Source: Streptosporangium violaceochromogenes (GTDB lineage Bacteria; Actinomycetota; Actinomycetes; Streptosporangiales; Streptosporangiaceae). Taken from it: DNA of 64,000 nt. The stretch covers positions 154,211 to 218,210 of the forward strand of contig NZ_BNBB01000010.1 of assembly GCF_014654615.1 (NCBI RefSeq). The letters run 5' to 3'. The number at the start of each line of letters is the position of its first letter. Position 1 is the stretch's first letter. Made by a program: the position numbers and the translations under genes. The notes beneath the pieces are model-generated. The model made no database searches and was not told the origin of the DNA. It was given only the letters and a program-made list of their open reading frames with translations. This document shows positions 43,909-51,633 of the stretch, one piece after another.

Positions 43909-45317
43909 CGCGGCCCCTCCCACCTTGGAAGTCTCAGATGTACGGCCAGCACGGTCTCCATCCACTGGTCGTACCAGTCCAGATAACGCTCGTTCTGGGG
44001 GTTGCGCAGGGTCGGGAAGAACCCGGCCCGCCCCTCCCCCCGCCCCGCGAACCCCTCGTAGCGCGGCACGGCGTCGTCCGCCGAGGCGCGCCAGCCGTAC
44101 TTCACCGACAGCTCCAGGAAGTCCGCGTGCAGGCCGCCCCGCGCCCGCGCCAGCCTCCGCTGCGCCTCGAAGCCGTACAGCCCGCCGGAGGAGGCGGCCC
44201 AGGCGGCGTTCACCTCGTCCAGCAGCCCCGTCTCCAGACGGGCGGCGTCGGCCTGGAACATCCAGCCGCTCTCCTGCCGGCCCGCCGCCTCCAGCAGGAT
44301 CGCCGTCGTCAGAAGGTCGGCGTGCTCGATCTCGCCCTCGGCCAGCAAGGCCCTCAGCCTGCCGGGCGAGGCACCGGCCGACGGGCGCGCGGGGCGCGCC
44401 GGGAACGCCGCGGGCGGCCGGGGCGGTGCCGAGGGGCGGGGCCGTGCGGAGAACCGGCGGGACGCCCCGCCGTGGGCGTCGTGCAGCCGCCGCAGCAGGC
44501 GCATCTCGGCGGGACCGGGGAGGGCGCCCGCGCGGGCGTCGAAGGACCAGCTGCTGGCCAGCAGGTAGTGGCGCTCCCCACGCAGCAGGACCGGGAAGAA
44601 GTCACGGCCGTGTCGCTGGCCTTCGAGGATCTTCCGGGTCATGTCGTCGGAGTCCTCGGCCTCGGGCGACATCAGCACGATGATCGCCACGGCGTGCCGA
44701 AGCTGCCGGCGAATCTCCCGGATGTAGTCGTCCCCCCAGGTCAGGCGGGCGATGGACCACACGGGTAGCCCCGCGTCGGCGATGCGACCGGCCAGCCGCT
44801 CGCCGTAACCGGCGTCCGAGCCGGCGTAGCAGACGACGAAACCGGGCCTGGCCGGGGCGGTGAGGGGCGTCGGCCCGCCGTCCGTCGCCCGCGCCGCCTC
44901 CTCGGGGGCGGCGCGGGGCTCGCCCCGGACGACCCGTGCCAGCTCGGCCGCCTTCAGGTCGAAGGCCGGCCCCTCCAGCCCCCGGAAGTCGGCCCACAGC
45001 CGGGTCTCGGCCAGCGGGGGGATCGCGGTGTCACCGTAGAGGACGGGGATGAACCGCAGGCCGCGCGTGACCGACGCCCGCAGCAGCGCCGCGTACTCGT
45101 CGCGCACCCACGATTCGGCCGCCGAGGCCGGGCTGAAGACGTGAAGCCCGTGGGTGGCGGCGCGGAGGGCCGCGTCGAGCTCGTGCACGACGACGGCTCC
45201 GGGCGACAGGCTCCATCTGTCGAAAAAGACCCGCGCGCCGTTCTCTCTCAACCTCGTGGCGAGCCTCTCCGCCCAGTCGCCGTCGTCGCGGGCATAGGAG
45301 ATGAAGACATCGTTCAA
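43905..45317 (-). CDS. TIR-TIR-GUN4-like protein
   Basis: A 470-residue three-domain protein. TIR1 (residues ~2-125) starts NDVFISYARDDGDWAERLA and keeps the NADase glutamate as Glu74 in SWVRDEY. TIR2 (~158-265; GFVVCYAGSDAGYGERL, LTWGDDYIREIRRQL, IIVLMSPE) has Lys229 where that Glu should be and looks inactive. After a Pro/Arg-rich linker, residues ~318-470 resemble a GUN4 domain: LLAEGEIEHADLLTTAILLEAAGR, AAWAASSGGLYGFEAQRR, KYGWR. TTG at 45317 is taken as start because GAGGAGGGG lies 6 bases before it. Coupled by ATGA to the SPFH-like gene. A sensor-effector of a defence or stress system is inferred. Confidence 0.82.
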   Translation of the reverse strand: MNDVFISYARDDGDWAERLATRLRENGARVFFDRWSLSPGAVVVHELDAALRAATHGLHVFSPASAAESWVRDEYAALLRASVTRGLRFIPVLYGDTAIPPLAETRLWADFRGLEGPAFDLKAAELARVVRGEPRAAPEEAARATDGGPTPLTAPARPGFVVCYAGSDAGYGERLAGRIADAGLPVWSIARLTWGDDYIREIRRQLRHAVAIIVLMSPEAEDSDDMTRKILEGQRHGRDFFPVLLRGERHYLLASSWSFDARAGALPGPAEMRLLRRLHDAHGGASRRFSARPRPSAPPRPPAAFPARPARPSAGASPGRLRALLAEGEIEHADLLTTAILLEAAGRQESGWMFQADAARLETGLLDEVNAAWAASSGGLYGFEAQRRLARARGGLHADFLELSVKYGWRASADDAVPRYEGFAGRGEGRAGFFPTLRNPQNERYLDWYDQWMETVLAVHLRLPRWEGPR

Positions 45318-45789
45318 TCGGCACCCCTCCTCGCCGGAAAGCACGGTGCCACGCTTGGTAATCAGAATAAGACCAGAAAGTCACGGTTCGATGGCGACGT
45401 TCCAGAAACTTCATTGAAGAGTCACGATCTCGCGATGATCTTTCTTTTTATTTACGGATATCCCATTTAGTGAAAGAAACCCGCTCTGCCCCTGTTCGCC
45501 GGATCCGAAATCTCACCCGCCGTCCCGTCCCCCTGCCGAACGGCGCGGCGGGCGAAAACGTTCCGGCCCCCGGGAAAAGGCTCCCGCCCGTCACCCGCGG
45601 GCGGCCGTCCCCCGGGCGGGAGCCGCGCTGGCCCCCTCCGCGCGGGCCCCTCTGAAAGACCCCGCGCGGCCCTCCGGGGTGCGGCGCGAGGAAACCGGGA
45701 AGAGGACGTGTCGGCCCACGCCGGGACGGGAACCCTCATCCCGGAACGAGCAGGCTGTGGGAGCGCTTCACCGGGGAGGACGCGCCACG
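45318..45789. other. Non-coding spacer between the TIR operon and the sigma-factor gene
   Basis: Positions 45355-45475 are strikingly A+T-rich for this genome and hold TATTCT on the minus strand (45369-45364), a candidate -10 for the TIR operon. The part nearer the sigma gene is C/G-rich with no gene. I see no clear sigma-gene promoter. Confidence 0.45.
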
Positions 45790-46437
45790 ATGACCGAGAC
45801 ACCGGGGCTCCCCCCGGACGACATCGTCGTCGCGGCCCTGCGCGCCGGAGACGAGGCGATGTTCGCGGCGCTACTGGACTCCTGGGCGCGCGGCATGCTC
45901 TGGCTGGCCCGCTCGCACGTCTCCACCAACGACTCGGCCGAGGAGGTCGTCCAGGACACCTGGCTGGCGGTGATCAGGGGCATCGACGGCTTCGAGGGGC
46001 GCTCGTCGGTCAAGACCTGGGTCTACCGGATCCTGGTCAACACCGCCAGGAAGCGCGGCATGCGCGAGAACCGCACGGTCCCCTGGAGCAGCGCCTTCGC
46101 CGGAGGGGAGAAACCGTTCCCCGACGGCTCGCGCCTCCAGGGCGCCGACGACCCCCTTCCCGGCTTCTGGAAGGACATCCCCGCCCTCTGGCCGACCCCC
46201 GAGGGCGAGGTGCTGGCGGCGGAGGTGCGCGAGCAGATCACGACGGCCCTCGCCGGGCTCCCGCCCCGGCAGCGGGCCGTGATCACACTTCGCGACGTCG
46301 AGGGGTGCACCTCGGAGGAGGTGTGCGAGATCCTGGACGTCTCGGCGGCCAACCAGCGTGTCCTGCTGCACCGCGCCCGCGTGGTGGTGCGCGGGCGGCT
46401 GGAAGAGTACTTCGAGACGGTGAGGCGGTCGGCGTAG
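45790..46437 (+). CDS. ECF RNA polymerase sigma factor
   Basis: A 215-residue extracytoplasmic-function sigma factor. Region 2 is seen in SAEEVVQDTWLAVIRGIDGFEGRSSVKTWVYRIL. After a variable linker, region 4 is in LAGLPPRQRAVITLRDVEGCTSEEVCEILDVSAANQRVLLHRAR. ATG at 45790 follows GGGGAGG. The gene ends within a 42-base tandem duplication that runs into a zinc-finger anti-sigma gene, its likely cognate. The TGTAACG elements upstream of egtA (47007-47033) may be its targets; this is inference. Confidence 0.92.
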   Translation: MTETPGLPPDDIVVAALRAGDEAMFAALLDSWARGMLWLARSHVSTNDSAEEVVQDTWLAVIRGIDGFEGRSSVKTWVYRILVNTARKRGMRENRTVPWSSAFAGGEKPFPDGSRLQGADDPLPGFWKDIPALWPTPEGEVLAAEVREQITTALAGLPPRQRAVITLRDVEGCTSEEVCEILDVSAANQRVLLHRARVVVRGRLEEYFETVRRSA

Positions 46438-46493
46438 TGGAATCGGTTCGGTTTCGAGACGGTAAGGCGGTCGGCGTCGTGAAGCGGTTCAGT
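46411..46493. repeat. 42-base imperfect tandem duplication at the sigma/anti-sigma junction
   Basis: TTCGAGACGGTGAGGCGGTC and what follows to 46452 recurs at 46453-46493 with a one-base deletion and a few changes. The first copy holds the sigma stop codon and a GTG; the second holds the GTG that begins the conserved anti-sigma sequence. Without the duplication, stop and start would overlap (TAGTG). Confidence 0.8.
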
Positions 46494-46718
46494 TGCGGTG
46501 AGTTGGTGGACCTCGTCACCGCCTACCTGGAGAACGACCTCGACGACCCCACCCTGCGCCGCCTCCAGGAGCACCTGGCCGGCTGTGAGGGCTGCCGGCG
46601 CTATCTCGCCCAGTTCCGGGCCACCGTCGGCGCCCTCGGCGCCCTGCCCCCCGAGCCCCTGGCGGCCCCCGCGCGCGAGCGGCTACTGGCGGCCTTCAGG
46701 CGGCGCCGGCGTCCCTGA
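46479..46718 (+). CDS. Zinc-finger anti-sigma factor (ZAS type)
   Basis: A 79-residue protein with the zf-HC2 motif (HLAGCEGCRRYL: His-x3-Cys-x2-Cys) after SCGELVDLVTAYLENDL. It would hold the preceding ECF sigma factor inactive, possibly responding to redox through the zinc site. It lacks a membrane segment, so it is soluble. GTG at 46479 gives the normal N-terminus; a GTG at 46437 in the duplicated copy would add 14 residues, with a similar ribosome site. Its 3' end overlaps a convergent gene by 36 bases. Confidence 0.83.
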   Translation: MKRFSCGELVDLVTAYLENDLDDPTLRRLQEHLAGCEGCRRYLAQFRATVGALGALPPEPLAAPARERLLAAFRRRRRP

Positions 46719-46967
46719 GCCGAGAAAGGCCGCGCACAGCCCTCCGAGCGTCCCCCGCGGAATGTCGCCCCCCGCCAGACCGCCGAGAACCTCGATCACC
46801 GCCCGGATCTGCTCCAGGTGGACGGAGCAGCCGGCGCACCGGGCCAGGTGCCCCTCCACACGCCGCCTCCGCCCGGCGGGCAGCGCCCCGTCGAGATAGT
46901 CGGTGACGAGCCCGAGCGCCTCCCGGCAGCCGGGCGGGCGGCCGGGCCCCGTCCCCTCCCCCTTCAT
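46683..46967 (-). CDS. Second zinc-finger anti-sigma-like protein
   Basis: A 94-residue zf-HC2 protein: CREALGLVTDYLDGALPAGRRRRVEGHLARCAGCSVHLEQIRAVIEVLGG. The His-x3-Cys-x2-Cys core is intact. ATG at 46967 is preceded by GGAG. No sigma gene adjoins it on its own strand. It is convergent with the other anti-sigma gene and divergent from egtA, with an outward-facing TGTAACG pair between. It may be a second regulator of the same sigma factor. Confidence 0.72.
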   Translation of the reverse strand: MKGEGTGPGRPPGCREALGLVTDYLDGALPAGRRRRVEGHLARCAGCSVHLEQIRAVIEVLGGLAGGDIPRGTLGGLCAAFLGSGTPAPPEGRQ

Positions 46968-47006
46968 CCCCGCTCCATGCGGGACAGTGCCGCGCGCGCC
47001 CCGGCC

Positions 47007-47033
47007 CGTTACACCCGCGCTCCACCTGTAACG
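47007..47033. promoter_or_regulatory. CGTTACA-N13-TGTAACG: divergent ECF-like -35 elements or operator
   Basis: A perfect 7-base inverted repeat between the second anti-sigma gene and egtA. Read outward, each arm is TGTAACG followed after 19-20 bases by TGT (TGTAG towards egtA, TGTCCC towards the anti-sigma gene), as in a pair of divergent ECF promoters. A repressor operator is the alternative. Confidence 0.45.
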
Positions 47034-47088
47034 CCCGCCCGTCTTCCGGATCTGTAGATCCATACACATCAGGCGAGGGAGGGATCGC

Positions 47089-48315
47089 ATGACCGGTCTC
47101 GCGGCCGAGGACACCCCCATCCGGGACGTCTCGGATGTGGAGGTCTTCGCGCGGCGCTGCTTCGACGGCACGATCGGAGACCGGGTGGGAGCCGAGCTGG
47201 AGTTCCTGGTCTTCGACCGCGCGGCCCCCGGCCACGAGGTCCCGTCCGCCAGGGTCACCGACGCCCTGCCGCCGCTGCCCGGGGGAAGCCGGGTGACCTT
47301 CGAGCCGGGCGGCCAGCTTGAGCTCTCCGGCCCGGCGGGCCCGCTGCCCGAGGCCGTCGCCCGCCTCGCGGCCGACGTGAACCTCACCCGCGAGGCGCTG
47401 CGGCGGGCGGGCCTGGTGCTGGCCGGGGTGGGCCTGGACCCGGTACGGCCCGCCCGGCGGCAGCTGCGCCTGCCCCGCTACGAGGCGATGGCGGAGTTCT
47501 TCGGCGCGCCGTACGGATCACTGATGATGTGCTCGACGGCGTCGGTCCAGGTCAACCTGGACCTGGGTGACAACCCCTCGGCCCGCTGGCACCGTGCCCA
47601 CCTCCTGGGCCCCGTCCTGGTGGCGGCCTTCGCCAACTCCCCCCTCCTCGACGGCCTGCCGTGCGGGTGGATGTCAGGCCGGCAGGCGGTGTGGCGGTGC
47701 CTCGACCCCACCCGGACGGCCCCCGTCCCCACGGCGGAGGACCCGGCCGCCGCCTGGGCGGAGTACCTCCTGGACGCCCGGCTCATGCTGGTGCGCGAGG
47801 GCGCCGGGCACTGCCGCCCCGTCCGCGACGGCTCGACCTTCCGCGACTGGATGGCCTCGCCCGTACGCCCGCCGACCCTGGCCGACCTGGCCTACCACGC
47901 CACGACGATCTTCCCCCCGGTACGGCCGCGCGGCTGGCTGGAGATCCGCTATCTCGACGCCCAGCATCCGTCGAGCTGGCCGGTGTGCGTGGCGGTGACC
48001 CACGCCCTGATCATGGACGACCGCGCGGCGGACACGGCGCTGGACGCGGCCGAGCCGTGCGCGGGCCTGTGGCCGGAGGCGGCACGGTGCGGCCTCACCG
48101 AGGCGCGGCTGAGGAAGGCCGCCGACACCTGCTTCCGGGCCGCGCTCGGGGCGCTGCCCCGCCTGGGCGTCCCCGCCGGCCTGGTCAGGGAGGTGGACGG
48201 GTTCGCCGACCGCCACGTGACGGCCGGCAGGTCCCCGGCCGCGGACCTGCTGGACCTGGCACACGAGCCGCGCCGCCCCCTGTCGGCGTGGCTGACCGAG
48301 GAGGAACCGGTGTGA
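47089..48315 (+). CDS. egtA: Ergothioneine biosynthesis glutamate-cysteine ligase
   Basis: A 408-residue GCS2-type ligase that makes gamma-glutamyl-cysteine, the sulfur donor for EgtB. Seen: VGAELEFLVFD near the N-terminus, FEPGGQLELSGP (substrate/metal), SLMMCSTASVQVNLDLG, the EIRYLDAQ-type segment, and the C-terminal helical part. ATG at 47089 has GGGAGGG upstream. GTGA overlap with egtB shows coupling. First gene of egtABCD. Confidence 0.92.
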   Translation: MTGLAAEDTPIRDVSDVEVFARRCFDGTIGDRVGAELEFLVFDRAAPGHEVPSARVTDALPPLPGGSRVTFEPGGQLELSGPAGPLPEAVARLAADVNLTREALRRAGLVLAGVGLDPVRPARRQLRLPRYEAMAEFFGAPYGSLMMCSTASVQVNLDLGDNPSARWHRAHLLGPVLVAAFANSPLLDGLPCGWMSGRQAVWRCLDPTRTAPVPTAEDPAAAWAEYLLDARLMLVREGAGHCRPVRDGSTFRDWMASPVRPPTLADLAYHATTIFPPVRPRGWLEIRYLDAQHPSSWPVCVAVTHALIMDDRAADTALDAAEPCAGLWPEAARCGLTEARLRKAADTCFRAALGALPRLGVPAGLVREVDGFADRHVTAGRSPAADLLDLAHEPRRPLSAWLTEEEPV

Positions 48316-49613
48316 ACGACTTCAAGGACCGGATCGCCGCCGAGCTGCTCGCGGCCCGCGGCCGCTCGCTGGCCTACACCGACGCCGAGGACGACCTGCT
48401 GGTCAGGCAGCACTCGCCCCTGATGTCGCCGCTGGTGTGGGACCTCGCCCACGTGGGCAACTACGAGGAGCTGTGGGTGCTGCGGGAGGCCGGCGGCATC
48501 ACCCCGCTCCGCCCCGAGATCGACGACCTGTACGACGCGTTCAAGCACCCGCGTGGCGACCGCCCGGGCCTCCCCATCCTGGGGCCCGCGGAGGCCCGCC
48601 GCTACATCGAGGGGGTGCGCGGCCGGGTGCTGGACGTCCTGGACGCGCTCGACCCGGACGACGCCGACCCCCTGCGCCGCGACGCCTTCGTGTTCGGCCT
48701 GGTCATCCAGCACGAGCACCAGCACGACGAGACGATGCTCGCCACCTTGCAGCTGTCGCGGGAGCCGGGTCTGGTACGCGACGGCGACCTGCCGCCCGGC
48801 AGGGCCGGATGCGACGGGGAGGTGTTCGTTCCCGCCGGGAGGTTCCTGATGGGGACCGGCACCCAGCCGTGGGCCTACGACAACGAGCGTCCGGCCCACC
48901 CGGTCGACCTGCCCGCCTACTGGATCGACCGGTTCCCCGTCGGCAACCGCGCCTACGCCGCCTTCGTCGACGACGGCGGCTACGACGACCCGCGCTGGTG
49001 GTCCCCCGAGGGGCGGCGGTGGCTGCGGGAGAGCGGCGCCTTCGCACCGCTCTTCTGGACCAGGGACGGCGGCACCTGGTGGCGGACCCGCTTCGGGCGG
49101 GACGAGCCCGTGCCCATGGACGAACCCGTCCAGCACGTGTGCTGGTACGAGGCCGACGCCTACGCCCGCTGGGCCGGCAGGAGGCTGCCCACCGAGGCCG
49201 AGTGGGAGAAGGCGTGCGGCTGGGACCCCTTGGCCGGGCGGGCGCGCAGGTACCCCTGGGGGGACGACGACCCCGGCCCCGGCCGGGCGAACCTCGGGCA
49301 CCGGGCGGCGCGGCCCGCCCCGCTCGGCGCCTATCCGGCGGGGGCGAGCGTCTACGGCGCCGAGCAGATGATCGGGGAGGTGTGGGAGTGGACCTCCTCG
49401 CGCTTCCTTCCCTACCCCGGCTTCCGCAGCTTTCCCTACCGTGAGTACAGCGAGGTGTTCTTCGGCCCCGGCTACCGGGTGCTGCGCGGCGGGTCCTGGG
49501 CGGCCGACCCGGCCGCGGTCCGCACGACGTTCAGGAACTGGGACCTTCCGGTCCGCCGGCAGATCTTCTCCGGCTTCCGCTGCGCCCGCTCCGCCTCCCC
49601 GGAGCACGGCTAG
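48312..49613 (+). CDS. egtB: Ergothioneine sulfoxide synthase
   Basis: A 433-residue non-haem iron enzyme joining gamma-glutamyl-cysteine to hercynine with O2. The N-terminal DinB-like domain has LAHVGNYEEL and the iron-site HEHQHDE starting at His134. The C-terminal FGE-sulfatase (C-type lectin) domain has FLMGTGTQPWAYDNE, RLPTEAEWEKAC, EVWEWTSS and RVLRGGSW. GTG at 48312 overlaps the egtA stop. The stop is directly followed by the egtC ATG. Confidence 0.95.
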   Translation: MNDFKDRIAAELLAARGRSLAYTDAEDDLLVRQHSPLMSPLVWDLAHVGNYEELWVLREAGGITPLRPEIDDLYDAFKHPRGDRPGLPILGPAEARRYIEGVRGRVLDVLDALDPDDADPLRRDAFVFGLVIQHEHQHDETMLATLQLSREPGLVRDGDLPPGRAGCDGEVFVPAGRFLMGTGTQPWAYDNERPAHPVDLPAYWIDRFPVGNRAYAAFVDDGGYDDPRWWSPEGRRWLRESGAFAPLFWTRDGGTWWRTRFGRDEPVPMDEPVQHVCWYEADAYARWAGRRLPTEAEWEKACGWDPLAGRARRYPWGDDDPGPGRANLGHRAARPAPLGAYPAGASVYGAEQMIGEVWEWTSSRFLPYPGFRSFPYREYSEVFFGPGYRVLRGGSWAADPAAVRTTFRNWDLPVRRQIFSGFRCARSASPEHG

Positions 49614-50324
49614 ATGTGCCGGCACGCCGCCTGGCTGGGCGCTCCCCGGACCCTCGCCTCACTGATCCACGAGCCGGGGCAGGGCCTGCTGCGGCAGTCC
49701 TACGCCCCGCGCCTGCAACGGCACGGCATGATCAACGCCGACGGGTTCGGGGTCGGCTGGTACGACCCCGCCCGCGCCGAGCCGGTCCGCTACCGGCGGG
49801 CGATACCGCTGTGGGCGGACGCCAACCTGCCCGCCCTCGCGCAGGTCGCCCGCTCCGGCTGCCTGCTGGCGGCCGTACGGTCGGCCAGCGACGGCATGCC
49901 GGTCGAGGAGAGCGCGACCGCGCCCTTCGCCGACGGGCCGTGGCTGCTCAGCCATAACGGCCGCGTCGCGCGCGAGGCCGTACGGGAGCTCGCCGGCGAC
50001 GGTGCCCCGGAGAGCCCCTGCGACTCCGCGTGGGTCGCCGCCGCGGTGTTCCTGCGGCGGCGCGCGGGTTTGACGCTCGGCGCCGCGCTGACCGAGGTCG
50101 TCCGCCACGCGGGGGCGAAGGACCCCGAGGGGCGACTGAATCTGCTGGCCTGCGACGGGGGGTCGCTCGCCGCGACCGCCTGGGGCGACACGCTCTTCCT
50201 CATCCTCGACGACGGCGTGCTCGTGGCGAGCGAGCCGCTGGACGACCGGCCCGGCTGGCAGGCCGTACCGGATCGAAGTCTCGTTCTCGCCTCGTCCGGC
50301 GGCGTGCGCGTCCAGCCGCTGTGA
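49614..50324 (+). CDS. egtC: Gamma-glutamyl hercynylcysteine sulfoxide hydrolase
   Basis: A 236-residue class II glutamine amidotransferase fold hydrolase that removes the glutamyl group. The catalytic nucleophile is Cys2 (MCRHAAWLG). The glutaminase signatures HGMINADGFGVGWYD and LLSHNGRV are present. It starts on the base after the egtB stop with no gap. Confidence 0.95.
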   Translation: MCRHAAWLGAPRTLASLIHEPGQGLLRQSYAPRLQRHGMINADGFGVGWYDPARAEPVRYRRAIPLWADANLPALAQVARSGCLLAAVRSASDGMPVEESATAPFADGPWLLSHNGRVAREAVRELAGDGAPESPCDSAWVAAAVFLRRRAGLTLGAALTEVVRHAGAKDPEGRLNLLACDGGSLAATAWGDTLFLILDDGVLVASEPLDDRPGWQAVPDRSLVLASSGGVRVQPL

Positions 50325-50348
50325 CCCACGGTTCCCCAGGGAGGTTCC

Positions 50349-51329
50349 ATGACCGTCAGCCGGCAGGCCGTCCACCTGACCAGCCACCTCGACGACACCT
50401 ATCTGCGCCAGGCCCTCCGGCACGACGTCCGCACGGGGCTGACCTCGACGCCCAAGTGGCTGCCGCCCAAGTGGTTCTACGACGCCGCGGGCAGCGACCT
50501 GTTCTCCCGGATCACCCGGCTGCCCGAGTACTACCCCACCCGCCGCGAGCTGTCCATCCTGCGCAGGTGGGCCACCGACATCGCCGCGCGCAGCGGCGCG
50601 GACACGCTCGTCGAGCTCGGCTCGGGGACCAGCGAGAAGACCGTCCTGCTGCTCGACGCCCTCGCCGCGACGGGGAGGCTTCGGACCTACACCCCGGTCG
50701 ACGTCGACGCGGTCACCCTCGACGACGCCGCGCGGCGCACGTCCAGGCGCTATCCGGACCTGGTCGTGCGGGCGGTCTGCGCCGACTTCGAGCGCCACCT
50801 GGCGCTGCTGCCCCGGCGCGGGCGGCGGATGGTCGCCTTCCTCGGCGGCACCGTCGGCAACCTCGCCCCCTCCGCGCGCGAGGTGTTCCTCAAGGAGCTG
50901 CGCGCCACGCTCGGTCCCGGCGACACCTTCCTGCTCGGCGCCGACCTGGTCAAGGACACCCGGCGGCTGGTCGCGGCCTACAACGACGGGGCCGGGGTGA
51001 CCGCCGCCTTCAACCGGAACGTCCTGCACGTGATCAACCGGGAGCTGGGCGCCGACTTCGAGCCGGAGGCCTTCGAGCACGTCGCGCTGTACAACCCGCG
51101 CCGGGACTGGATCGAGATGCGGCTGCGGGCGAGCCGCCCCATGCGCGTGTGGATCGACGCCCTCGGCCTGCCGGTCTCCTTCGCCGCCGGGGAGGAGACC
51201 CGCACCGAGATCAGCGCCAAGTTCCGTCCCGAGGGCCTGCGCCGCGAACTCGTGGCGGCCGGGTTCCTCCCGGGCCGCCACTACGTCGACCCCACGGGGG
51301 ACTTCCTCCTCATTCTGGCCCACGCCTGA
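50349..51329 (+). CDS. egtD: L-histidine N-alpha-methyltransferase
   Basis: A 326-residue SAM-dependent enzyme that trimethylates histidine to hercynine. Family start: LRQALRHDVRTGLTSTPKWLPPKWFYDAAGSDLFSRIT; SAM motif LVELGSGTSEKT near residue 87; FLGGTVGNL and LGADLVKD; C-terminal ISAKF. ATG follows GGGAGG. It is the last egt gene; no egtE lyase gene follows. Confidence 0.96.
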   Translation: MTVSRQAVHLTSHLDDTYLRQALRHDVRTGLTSTPKWLPPKWFYDAAGSDLFSRITRLPEYYPTRRELSILRRWATDIAARSGADTLVELGSGTSEKTVLLLDALAATGRLRTYTPVDVDAVTLDDAARRTSRRYPDLVVRAVCADFERHLALLPRRGRRMVAFLGGTVGNLAPSAREVFLKELRATLGPGDTFLLGADLVKDTRRLVAAYNDGAGVTAAFNRNVLHVINRELGADFEPEAFEHVALYNPRRDWIEMRLRASRPMRVWIDALGLPVSFAAGEETRTEISAKFRPEGLRRELVAAGFLPGRHYVDPTGDFLLILAHA

Positions 51330-51354
51330 CTCCTCGGCCCGGCCCGCGCCCGCC

Positions 51355-51528
51355 CCTCGGCACCGGGCCGCCGCGGAGGGCGCGTCTCCACTGTTCGGCA
51401 ACCCCGGGTTCGGGGGCGGCTCCTGGATCGCCCAGCACTCCACCCTCATGGCGATCGTGGGGCCCGTCCTGCTCATCGCCGTCTTCCTGCCGCTGCCGGT
51501 ACGGACGTTCGCGAAACCGGCGCGCTGA
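51355..51528 (+). pseudogene. 3' remnant of an ABC-2 type permease gene
   Basis: An open stretch ending TGA at 51526-51528 encodes LFGNPGFGGGSWIAQHSTLM and AIVGPVLLIAVFLPLPVRTF, which matches the final loop and last membrane helix of DrrB-like ABC-2 permeases. No start, no preceding membrane segments and no ATPase partner are nearby, so it is a deletion remnant between egtD and the binding-protein gene. Confidence 0.6.
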
Positions 51529-51633
51529 CCGTCCGCCACCCGCCCCGGGCAGCACGCCGAGAATCGAAGACCGCGGAGGGGACCCCGTCAGGGGCCCGCC
51601 GAAACCCGGCGCGCGGGGCGGAACGCCCCGCGC

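Noticed and set aside
45031..45414. 127-codon minus-strand frame overlapping the start of the TIR gene
   Set aside because: Different frame from the TIR domain, Arg-rich, no motif; the TTG start at 45317 with GAGGAGGGG explains the region.
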